From: Acidimicrobiales bacterium
Lineage (GTDB): Bacteria; Actinomycetota; Acidimicrobiia; Acidimicrobiales; RAAP-2
Direction: 5' to 3'
Assembly (NCBI GenBank): GCA_017882985.1
Contig: JADGOK010000082.1
Span: 1 to 5,614, forward strand
Length of the DNA: 5,614 nucleotides
Both the position numbers and the translations under genes were made by a program. Of the stretch, positions 1-5,260 are shown piece by piece. The notes under the pieces were generated by a model that was not told the origin of the DNA, did not search any database, and saw only the letters and a list, made by a program, of their open reading frames with translations. Within the stretch, counting starts at the first letter, position 1; each line of letters starts with the position of its first letter.

Positions 1-101
1 CATCTCACGAAGGCAGTTTGGACCAATTTGAACTCACACGAACGGGTCTCGAGCCGACGGCATACAAGGGATAAGGGGTTCGAATCCCCTAACCTCCACT
101 A
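1..101 (+). ncRNA. ssrA: 3' end of a tRNA-like RNA, probably tmRNA (partial at the window edge)
   Basis: Bases 74-90 form a perfect T-arm: a 5-bp AGGGG/CCCCT stem closing a 7-base TTCGAAT loop. They are followed by a 7-base acceptor strand (AACCTCC, 91-97), a discriminator A at 98 and then CTA in place of an encoded CCA. No complementary acceptor 5' strand (GGAGGTT or a wobble form) and no D-arm or anticodon arm occurs in the 73 bases upstream, so this is not a complete ordinary tRNA. The ACCTCCAC ending and the long non-cloverleaf sequence before the T-arm fit the 3' domain of tmRNA, which rescues stalled ribosomes; its 5' half and tag frame would lie left of the window. Alternatives are a tRNA 3' fragment left as an attachment-site duplicate by an integrated element, or a degenerate tRNA. 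The T-arm is certain; the tmRNA identity is inferred. Confidence 0.5.
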
Positions 102-128
102 ATTCTTCTGGGCGGTCTGACCTAAGTT

Positions 129-794
129 TCAATTCTCGATCGTTGAGTCGGCCACGGTAACTTTCGCACTCAAGAGGCGAGCGGCCATGTCTGCGTACAG
201 CGCAGCAATCTGGTCAAGCGAGAGCGAACCGTCCGGGCGGTACCACTGCGCCACGCCGATCCCCATCTCCAGAATCGCGTAGACGGCGACCCGGACCGAC
301 GGTATCGAGAAGTCGCCACTGTCGAGACCATCTTGGATGAGTTCGCGCCATTTGCCTTCGTATTCGTTTCGTAAATTCAGGACCAATTCTCGGGCAGGTT
401 CCTCAAGACTAGGAATCTCTCGATTACCGATCCGAACGTCACGAGGGTGCAGTGCGTGATATCGAACGTGCTCGGCCATAACCTCGCGTAGTCGTTCCGC
501 GGGCTCTCCGTTCGAGTCCGCATTGTCAAAACCTGCGAGCAGATCTTGCATCGTGGTCACCATGATGTCGATCAGGATCTCTTGTTTTGACTTGAGGTGG
601 TTGTACAAACTCGGACCCTTCACGCCGATGGCGCGTCCGATGTCGCCCATGCTCGTGGCGTGATAGCCGCGTTCGGCGAAGAGTGTCAGCCCCGCTTCAC
701 GGATGTCGGACCGGCGACCGTCTTTCATGGTCGACGAGTTGTCGTCAGCATTTTGGCGTTCTTCTAGGACACTCACGCGCACTGGCGTCATCAC
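129..794 (-). CDS. TetR/AcrR-family transcriptional repressor
   Basis: A one-component DNA-binding regulator, 221 residues if it starts at the GTG at 794; an ATG follows immediately at 791. The N-terminal TetR domain spans roughly residues 26-75. Its helix-turn-helix is around 48-70 (SMGDIGRAIGVKGPSLYNHL), and the usual KSKQEIL continuation follows. The C-terminal half (about 90-215) is helical, with an HPRDVRIGNRE segment and the YAILEMGIGVAQWYRPDG region. This resembles TetR proteins of the KstR2/fatty-acid type that bind acyl-CoA ligands, but ligand specificity cannot be read from sequence. The first 25 residues are low in conservation, and an internal ATG at 728 would give a shorter 199-residue protein starting just before the domain. 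That start has no visible ribosome binding site, whereas a GAGGGG lies 11-14 bases ahead of the 794/791 starts. The gene is divergent from the dehydratase and has an operator-like palindrome 22 bases upstream, so autoregulation and control of the CoA pathway are likely. Confidence 0.9.
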   Translation of the reverse strand: MMTPVRVSVLEERQNADDNSSTMKDGRRSDIREAGLTLFAERGYHATSMGDIGRAIGVKGPSLYNHLKSKQEILIDIMVTTMQDLLAGFDNADSNGEPAERLREVMAEHVRYHALHPRDVRIGNREIPSLEEPARELVLNLRNEYEGKWRELIQDGLDSGDFSIPSVRVAVYAILEMGIGVAQWYRPDGSLSLDQIAALYADMAARLLSAKVTVADSTIEN

Positions 795-815
795 AGGACT
801 TCACACCCCTCGTGC

Positions 816-829
816 CTAATGGCCATTAG
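816..829. promoter_or_regulatory. perfect 14-bp palindrome, candidate TetR operator at tetR
   Basis: CTAATGGCCATTAG reads the same on both strands. It lies just downstream of the likely tetR -10 box and 22 bases before the tetR start. A perfect palindrome of this size across the start of transcription is the usual placement for TetR autorepression. It shares the CTAA...TTAG outer half-sites with the palindrome at the dehydratase promoter (1208-1227), but the spacing differs (6 versus 10 bases). Binding is inferred, not shown. Confidence 0.5.
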
Positions 830-830
830 T

Positions 831-859
831 ACCATAAGGCAAGTTACCACCCCGCCCAA
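831..859 (-). promoter_or_regulatory. possible sigma-70-type promoter of tetR
   Basis: On the minus strand TTGGGC (859-854) is followed after exactly 17 bases by TATGGT (836-831). These match the -35 and -10 consensus at 3/6 and 4/6 positions. Transcription would start inside or beside the 816-829 palindrome, leaving a leader of about 30 bases before the GTG at 794. The match is modest; position and spacing are the main support. Confidence 0.35.
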
Positions 860-1033
860 CATGGAACGGTCCCGTGGTCAGGAATCCTGGCGTCACTGTT
901 TCGCCCTCGCAGACTGTCCAAAGCCCCGACTGACTTACAAGCAGTCCCAATTGGCTGGTGACGAGCGTGGACAATGAAGCACCCCTTCCACCGTGTGCGC
1001 CCCTGGTCGTTGCTGTTCCGCACAACCACTCGC

Positions 1034-1048
1034 CAACGCTGAGCGTTG
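1034..1048. repeat. 15-bp odd palindrome in the intergenic region
   Basis: CAACGCT-G-AGCGTTG is a perfect inverted repeat of 7-bp arms around one central base. The one-base spacing makes a stable RNA hairpin unlikely, so a protein-binding site is the better guess. It is more than 150 bp from either promoter candidate and its sequence differs from the two CTAA...TTAG palindromes, so a different regulator might be involved. No function can be assigned. Confidence 0.35.
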
Positions 1049-1164
1049 TTCGTGATCAGCGGCCTGTCGCAAGCCGGGTGTGCTTCGAACTACTTCGGGC
1101 TCACGAACGATGATTCGTGCGTTGCCGATATCAAAACCGCAGTAATCACGGGGCTCTTCACGAA
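1049..1164. repeat. cluster of TCACGAA motifs in both orientations
   Basis: The 7-mer TCACGAA occurs at 1101-1107 and 1158-1164, its complement TTCGTGA at 1049-1055, and a 6/7 match (TTCGTGC) at 1114-1120. The middle two form an inverted repeat, CACGAA-N6-TTCGTG (1102-1119). GGGCTC precedes both forward copies, at 1097-1102 and 1151-1156, so there is also a loose direct repeat with a 54-base period. About one copy of a given 7-mer and its complement is expected in the entire window, so this density looks non-random. Confidence 0.35.
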
Positions 1165-1182
1165 TAGATGCGATTCTGGGCG

Positions 1183-1199
1183 CCCAATGACAACTTGGG
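1183..1199. promoter_or_regulatory. inverted repeat next to the dehydratase -10 box
   Basis: CCCAA-N7-TTGGG ends two bases before the TATAGT -10 candidate and overlaps the position where a -35 box would sit. A perfect GGGCGCCC palindrome (1178-1185) overlaps its left edge. There is no good -35 match, which would suit an activator-dependent promoter using this site. This is a weak inference from position only. Confidence 0.3.
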
Positions 1200-1200
1200 A

Positions 1201-1206
1201 TATAGT
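1201..1206 (+). promoter_or_regulatory. -10 box candidate for the dehydratase gene
   Basis: TATAGT matches the -10 consensus at 5 of 6 positions, but no recognisable -35 lies 16-18 bases upstream. Transcription would begin near 1213, inside the 1208-1227 inverted repeat, giving a leader of about 55 bases before the ATG at 1269. Confidence 0.35.
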
Positions 1207-1207
1207 G

Positions 1208-1227
1208 ACTAACAAGCACTAGTTAGT
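1208..1227. promoter_or_regulatory. candidate repressor operator at the dehydratase promoter
   Basis: ACTAAC-N8-GTTAGT forms an imperfect 20-bp palindrome with perfect 6-bp outer arms, and half of the inner bases also pair symmetrically. It sits immediately downstream of the TATAGT box, where a bound dimer would block initiation. Length and symmetry are typical of TetR-family operators, and the half-sites resemble the palindrome in front of tetR (816-829). The obvious candidate ligand is the divergent TetR protein. Confidence 0.5.
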
Positions 1228-1254
1228 TGGTCGCGATACATCGCTATCAACCTT

Positions 1255-1263
1255 GGGAAGGGA
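1255..1263 (+). promoter_or_regulatory. ribosome binding site that fixes the dehydratase start
   Basis: GGGAAGGGA ends five bases before the ATG at 1269. This purine-rich Shine-Dalgarno sequence selects that ATG over the in-frame TTG at 1227, which lies inside the operator-like repeat and has no such site ahead of it. Confidence 0.75.
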
Positions 1264-1268
1264 ACAAG

Positions 1269-2789
1269 ATGCCGCTCAAGACCCCCATGGAATACGTGGA
1301 CAGCCTGCGCAATATGAAGATCCGCGCCTACATCGGTGGCGAGCTCGTCGAGAACGTCGTGGATGATCCATCGGTGGCGCCACACATCAACACGGTCGCC
1401 AAGACCTACGAACTCGCACACATGCCCGAGCACGCGGACATCATGACGACGACCAGTCACCTCACGGGTGAGCGCATCCACCGCTACACCCATATTTTTC
1501 AGAGCAGCGACGACCTGATCAAGAAGATCCAGATGCTGCGTCTCCTCGGCCAAGCGACCGGCACCTGCTTTCAGCGTTGCGTTGGACTCGACGCGCTCAA
1601 CGCGATGTACGCCGTTTCCTACGAGGTCGATCAGGACAAGGGGACGGACTACCACGAACGCTTCAAGAAGTACCTCGCCTACGTCCAAAGGGAAGACCTG
1701 ATGCTGGCCGGCGCCATGACCGACCCCAAGGGACACCGCGCGAAGAAGCCGTCGCAGCAAGAGGACCCCGACCAGTTCGTGCGCGTCGTCGAACAGCGTC
1801 CCGATGGTGTCGTCATCCGCGGCGCCAAACTGCACAACACTGGGGGCATCAACTCCCACGAGATCCTGGTCCTGCCGGGCACGGGGCTCGTGCCCGGTGA
1901 AGAGCAGTACGCGATCGCGTGCGCCGTACCGGCCGACGCTGAGGGCGTCGTCTTCATCTTCGGGCGCCAGTCCAACGACTCACGCAAGCTCGAGGGCGGC
2001 TGCGACATCGGCAACACCCGCTTCGGCGTGGTGGGGGGCGAAGCGATGGTTGTCTTCGACGACGTCTTCGTACCGACGGAGCGGGTGTTCCTCAACGGCG
2101 AGATCGAGCACTGCGCGCAGTTGGTGAACTACTTCGCCACGTGGCACCGAGCCAATTACGGCGGTTGCAAGGGAGGCAACGCCGACGTGCTCATCGGCGC
2201 CACGGCCAAGATGACGCGCATTCTCTGCACCGACCGCAACTCAATCGTCAAGGACAAGTTGTTTGAGATGATCCACCGCACCGAGACCACCTTCGCTTCG
2301 GCCATCGGGTCAAGTGCGTTGGGTTATCAGTTGCCGTGTGGCTCGTTCATGACCGACCCCATCCTCGCCAACACGGTCAAGCAGAACATCACGCGCAACG
2401 TCTACGAGATCGGACGGCTCAGCCACGACCTCGCCGGTGGGTTCCTCGCTACGATGCCCGACTCGAAGGCCTTCGACAACCCCGAGATCTCGGGCTGGGT
2501 GCGTAAGTACCACACGGCGAACCCCGAATACGACGTCATGGAGCGGATCCGTGTCGGACGCTACATCGAGAACATGACGAGCGTCACCACCATGGTCGAG
2601 GCCATGCACGGCGCCGGCTCACCGCAGGCCCAGCGCATTGCGATGCTCGGCCAAGCTGACATTGAGGGAAAGATAAGGATGGCGGACGAGGTGATCTACG
2701 GCACGAACGACGTGCCGGGGTTAGCGCTGCCGGACGTGAACTCAACGGCGGCGTCCGACGAGAGGCCCCGCAAGAAGTTGGACGACTAG
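1269..2789 (+). CDS. abfD: 4-hydroxybutyryl-CoA dehydratase / vinylacetyl-CoA delta-isomerase
   Basis: This flavoprotein of the 4-hydroxyphenylacetate 3-hydroxylase fold dehydrates 4-hydroxybutyryl-CoA to crotonyl-CoA by a ketyl-radical route using FAD and a [4Fe-4S] cluster. From the ATG at 1269 it has 506 residues, against 490 for the Clostridium aminobutyricum enzyme. The cluster ligands of that enzyme (Cys99, Cys103, His292, Cys299) all appear here: Cys100 and Cys104 in CFQRC, His293 and Cys300 in HRANYGGC. Further matches are Thr191 in HNTGGINSH, Tyr297 and Lys301 beside the last Cys, and Glu444 in EAMHGAGSPQAQR. AMTDPKG at 149-155 is also characteristic. The ligands exclude an ordinary aromatic monooxygenase, which lacks them. 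The last 25 or so residues form a polar tail (ending RPRKKLDD) beyond the usual end of the family. The thiolase follows 87 bp downstream in the same direction, probably in one operon, and divergent TetR is the likely regulator. The family name is secure; physiological direction is inferred. Confidence 0.95.
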   Translation: MPLKTPMEYVDSLRNMKIRAYIGGELVENVVDDPSVAPHINTVAKTYELAHMPEHADIMTTTSHLTGERIHRYTHIFQSSDDLIKKIQMLRLLGQATGTCFQRCVGLDALNAMYAVSYEVDQDKGTDYHERFKKYLAYVQREDLMLAGAMTDPKGHRAKKPSQQEDPDQFVRVVEQRPDGVVIRGAKLHNTGGINSHEILVLPGTGLVPGEEQYAIACAVPADAEGVVFIFGRQSNDSRKLEGGCDIGNTRFGVVGGEAMVVFDDVFVPTERVFLNGEIEHCAQLVNYFATWHRANYGGCKGGNADVLIGATAKMTRILCTDRNSIVKDKLFEMIHRTETTFASAIGSSALGYQLPCGSFMTDPILANTVKQNITRNVYEIGRLSHDLAGGFLATMPDSKAFDNPEISGWVRKYHTANPEYDVMERIRVGRYIENMTSVTTMVEAMHGAGSPQAQRIAMLGQADIEGKIRMADEVIYGTNDVPGLALPDVNSTAASDERPRKKLDD

Positions 2790-2802
2790 GTCAGCGCACC
2801 GA

Positions 2803-2830
2803 GACGTCACGGCAGTGCCGCCGCCACGTC
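2803..2830 (+). other. small hairpin-forming sequence between dehydratase and thiolase genes
   Basis: GACGT (2803-2807) and ACGTC (2826-2830) can pair around an inner perfect inverted repeat, CGGCA-G-TGCCG (2810-2820). There is no T-run after it, so an intrinsic terminator is unlikely. It could modulate mRNA stability between the two cistrons, or be chance in GC-rich DNA. Confidence 0.25.
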
Positions 2831-2876
2831 GTGCGTCACGCATGAACCAATAACAAGTCAAACGAAGGGACCAACC

Positions 2877-4055
2877 ATGGCGAAGAGTGTCATCGTCGCT
2901 GGCTCACGAACTCCAATTGGAAAATTCTCCGGCGCGTTCTCGCCGCTCAGTGCCCAGGAACTCGGCGGCGTCGCCATCAAGGGTGCGCTCGAGCGCGCGG
3001 GCGTCTCGCCGGACATGGTGGACCTCGTCCTCATGGGCCAAGTCATCCAGGCGGGCGGGGGTCAGGTCACGGCTCGTCAGGCCGCCTCGAAGGCCGGAAT
3101 ACCAATGACCGTCAACTCGACCACGATCAATAAGGCGTGCCTCTCGAGCCTGCAGGCCCTGCACATGGCCGACCTCATGATCCAATGTGGAGAAGCCGAG
3201 ATCGTCGTCGCCGGCGGCATGGAGTCGATGACCAACGCGCCGTATCTTCTCCTGAACGCACGCGCCGGTTATCGCATTGGGGATCAGCAGGTCGACGACG
3301 CACTGTTCCACGACGGACTGACCTGTGCGTTCGATCACTGCGCCATGGGTCTCTCCACGGAGAACTACAACGCGGGTCGCATCAGCCGAGCGCGCCAAGA
3401 CGAGTTCTCAGCTCGTAGCCACGAGCTCGCGGCGGCGGCGAAGGCGGCGGGAGCGTTCGCCGAAGAGATTACGAGCGTCAACGTGCCGGGCCGTAAGGGT
3501 ACGTCGCTGCTCATCGACACCGACGAGGGCGTGCGCGCCGAGACGACGAAAGAGTCGCTCGGTCTGCTGCGCGCCGCGTTCACCAAGGATGGCACCATCA
3601 CCGCGGGCAACTCATCACAGATCTCCGATGGAGCGTCGGCGCTCATCGTCATGTCCGCGCAGCGCGCCAGTGACCTCGGTCTCACGCCGATCGGCGAACT
3701 CGTCAGCTACGGCGAAGTCGCGGGGCCCGACACGTCGCTCCTGTCACAGCCCGCTCGAGCGATCGAACTCGCGGCCAAGAAGGCCGGTCTCGACGTGCAC
3801 GGCATGGATCTCTTGGAGATCAACGAAGCCTTCGCCGCGGTGGCGCTGGCGTCACGGGACGAGCTCGGGGTCGACGAGGACAAGATCAACGTCAACGGTG
3901 GTGCCATCGCGCTCGGCCACCCCGTGGGCATGTCGGGCACCCGACTCGCTCTCACTGCTCTCTTGTCGCTGCAACGCCGAGGCGGTGGCGTCGCTGCCGT
4001 GGGGCTCTGCGGCGGCGGCGGGCAGGGCGACGCGGCAATTTTGCGCTCGCTCTAA
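2877..4055 (+). CDS. acetyl-CoA C-acetyltransferase (biosynthetic/degradative thiolase)
   Basis: A cytosolic thiolase that interconverts two acetyl-CoA and acetoacetyl-CoA, or the corresponding step on a 3-ketoacyl-CoA. At 392 residues it is the normal length for the family. The nucleophile is Cys88 in NKACLSSLQA. The C-terminal half carries NEAFA (316-320), His348 in GGAIALGHPVGMSGTR, and Cys378 in GLCGGGGQG. These positions nearly coincide with the Zoogloea enzyme (Cys89, His348, Cys378), so it should be active. The N-terminal VIVAGSRTPIGKFSG motif and the length point to the acetyl-CoA acetyltransferase group rather than the longer trifunctional-type thiolases, but chain-length preference is not readable. 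The ATG at 2877 is supported by AAGGGA six bases upstream. Lying 87 bp after the dehydratase on the same strand, it most likely completes conversion of crotonyl-CoA-derived acetoacetyl-CoA to acetyl-CoA. The hydratase and 3-hydroxybutyryl-CoA dehydrogenase needed in between are not in this window. Confidence 0.95.
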   Translation: MAKSVIVAGSRTPIGKFSGAFSPLSAQELGGVAIKGALERAGVSPDMVDLVLMGQVIQAGGGQVTARQAASKAGIPMTVNSTTINKACLSSLQALHMADLMIQCGEAEIVVAGGMESMTNAPYLLLNARAGYRIGDQQVDDALFHDGLTCAFDHCAMGLSTENYNAGRISRARQDEFSARSHELAAAAKAAGAFAEEITSVNVPGRKGTSLLIDTDEGVRAETTKESLGLLRAAFTKDGTITAGNSSQISDGASALIVMSAQRASDLGLTPIGELVSYGEVAGPDTSLLSQPARAIELAAKKAGLDVHGMDLLEINEAFAAVALASRDELGVDEDKINVNGGAIALGHPVGMSGTRLALTALLSLQRRGGGVAAVGLCGGGGQGDAAILRSL

Positions 4056-4095
4056 GCGATCAATTCGCTTCGCAGTCGCGCCGACGCGCGGCGCG
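4054..4095. terminator. two hairpins between convergent genes, possible bidirectional terminator
   Basis: The thiolase stop overlaps a first inverted repeat, AAGCGA-N5-TCGCTT (4054-4070). A second, much stronger one follows: CGCGCCG-N5-CGGCGCG (4077-4095), all G-C pairs. They lie in the 109-bp gap between the thiolase and the convergent E2 gene, where terminators are expected. Neither is followed by a T-run on either strand, so classical intrinsic termination is not assured; actinobacterial terminators often lack the T-run. Confidence 0.4.
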
Positions 4096-4164
4096 GCGAG
4101 TCACCACGCCAATGCGAGACGCACGGGGCCTTCTCATCCAAGAACTTCAAGTCGCGTCACGCAC

Positions 4165-5259
4165 TCAGGTGTAATCGCGCAGGTCCCACTCCTCCAAATG
4201 CTGCTTTACCGCGACGGCGAAGCGTGTCGCGTACGCGCCGTCGATGGCCCGATGATCGAAGGTGACGGCGAGTCGAAGTATCGGACGGATCGCGACGTAC
4301 TCGGATCCCTCGGGTGACGTCACCACCCAGACGCGCTTGGCGATCACTGGCACTCCGAGAATGGCGACTTGAGGTTGGTTAATGATCGCAGGTGCCGAGA
4401 CCGCACCGACCGAACCGGGGTTCGAGATGGTGAAGGTGCCGGCCCGCAGTTCGTCGGGGACGAGCTTTCGCGCTCGAGCCCGTTCGGCGAGCTGGGCAAT
4501 GGCGTCGGCAATCTGTTCGACGGTCATCGTGTGCGCGTGACGAATCACCGGCACGATGAGACCGGCGGGTGTGTCGACGGCAATCCCGAGGTTCACCTCG
4601 TCCCACTGGAGAACCCGCTCGTGCAGGAAGGTCGCGTTCATCTCTCGGTATTCTCCAAGTGCGGCGATCGCCGCCTTGGATATGAAGGAGAGGAATGAGA
4701 TCCTTCCGAGCCCCGCGGCGCCTCGCGCGGCGTTCATCAGGTCTCGGACCTTGGCGACCTGGAACATGTCCACGTCGACTTCGGTCGTCATGTGGGCCGA
4801 CGTCTGGCGCGAGCGGCGCATGTGCTCAGAGATGGCGCGCCGGTGCGGTGTCGTCGTGAACGCCTCGAAGGGGACGTCCTCATAACCAGGGGGAACGCCA
4901 CCGACGTCGGCGCTCACGTTCGCCGGCACCGACGGAAGCGTCATTGCACTCGCGTTTCGAGACGCTGCCAAGACATCGTGCACGCAAATGCGGCCGCGCC
5001 GTCCGGTCCCTGTCACGGTTCGAAGGTCGATACTGCGCTCTCGTGCTCGCCGTTGGGCCAGCGGCGACGACAAGGGACGCCCGTTACTGGAGGGACGGTC
5101 GAGCGCGGCGTCCGCCGCACCGACGGGATCGATCACCGCGCCCGCGAGCATTTCGTTCACCGACCTCTCACCGTGGCGGTACGTCGACGCGACCGGGGCC
5201 GTCGCAACACTGCTCGCGGGGACGTTCGTTGCTCGGGGCTCGATCGAACTTGGCGTCAC
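4165..5259 (-). CDS. E2 dihydrolipoamide acyltransferase of a 2-oxoacid dehydrogenase complex, lipoyl domain missing
   Basis: This is the acyltransferase core of a pyruvate, 2-oxoglutarate or branched-chain 2-oxoacid dehydrogenase complex; which substrate cannot be told. From the GTG at 5259, residues 1-60 are a variable linker, 64-99 form the peripheral subunit-binding domain (SSPLAQRRARERSIDL, TGTGRRGRI), and about 128-362 form the catalytic domain. The catalytic motif DHRAIDG (His336, Asp340) and TFTISNPGSVGA (275-286) are intact. E2 proteins normally start with one or more lipoyl domains of about 80 residues; none is present here. In frame upstream there are only 11 more codons before a stop at 5295-5293, and the next DNA encodes a transposase on the other strand. 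The N-terminus has therefore been cut off. An AAGGGG eight bases before the GTG could allow translation of the remnant. Without a lipoyl domain in cis it cannot carry acyl groups itself, so it is probably a pseudogene, unless the junction is an assembly error. Confidence 0.85.
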   Translation of the reverse strand: MTPSSIEPRATNVPASSVATAPVASTYRHGERSVNEMLAGAVIDPVGAADAALDRPSSNGRPLSSPLAQRRARERSIDLRTVTGTGRRGRICVHDVLAASRNASAMTLPSVPANVSADVGGVPPGYEDVPFEAFTTTPHRRAISEHMRRSRQTSAHMTTEVDVDMFQVAKVRDLMNAARGAAGLGRISFLSFISKAAIAALGEYREMNATFLHERVLQWDEVNLGIAVDTPAGLIVPVIRHAHTMTVEQIADAIAQLAERARARKLVPDELRAGTFTISNPGSVGAVSAPAIINQPQVAILGVPVIAKRVWVVTSPEGSEYVAIRPILRLAVTFDHRAIDGAYATRFAVAVKQHLEEWDLRDYT

Positions 5260-5260
5260 G

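Larger units (their letters stand above)
795..1268. other. long divergent intergenic region, no recognisable gene
   Basis: About 470 bp separate the tetR start from the preferred dehydratase start. A hand count over 841-1200 gives about 58% GC, lower than the roughly 62% or more of the flanking enzymes. Short open frames exist on both strands, but none has a recognisable domain, a convincing ribosome binding site or coding-like composition. The region holds promoter-like elements at both ends and several inverted repeats, listed separately. It could be a multi-site control region, a decayed gene, or the site of a small RNA; nothing seen decides between these. Confidence 0.6.

Noticed and set aside
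30..101. Complete tRNA gene (for example Ser or Leu)
   Set aside because: The T-arm is perfect but no 5' acceptor strand, D-arm or anticodon stem can be found upstream.
816..1219. Small minus-strand open frames (816-1025, 844-1029, 935-1219) as genes in the intergenic gap
   Set aside because: They overlap each other in different frames, cover the promoter elements, and show no domain or ribosome binding site.
1227..1268. TTG at 1227 as the dehydratase start, adding 14 residues
   Set aside because: It lies inside the operator-like repeat and next to the likely transcription start, and has no ribosome binding site. The ATG at 1269 has a strong one and its product aligns with the family N-terminus.
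1209..1859. 216-codon open frame on the minus strand
   Set aside because: It is antisense to the well-supported dehydratase, has no recognisable domain and is typical of GC-rich shadow frames.
1269..2789. 4-hydroxyphenylacetate 3-monooxygenase (HpaB) as the identity
   Set aside because: Same fold, but the CxxxC and HxxxxxxC iron-sulfur ligands and the EAMHGAGSPQAQR motif are specific to the 4-hydroxybutyryl-CoA dehydratase branch.
2803..2830. Intrinsic terminator between dehydratase and thiolase genes
   Set aside because: There is no T-run and the stems are short; the two genes are more likely co-transcribed.
3325..4317. 330-codon open frame on the plus strand crossing the thiolase end
   Set aside because: It is Arg/Ser-rich low-complexity translation of the thiolase in a wrong frame and runs through the convergent gene's 3' end.
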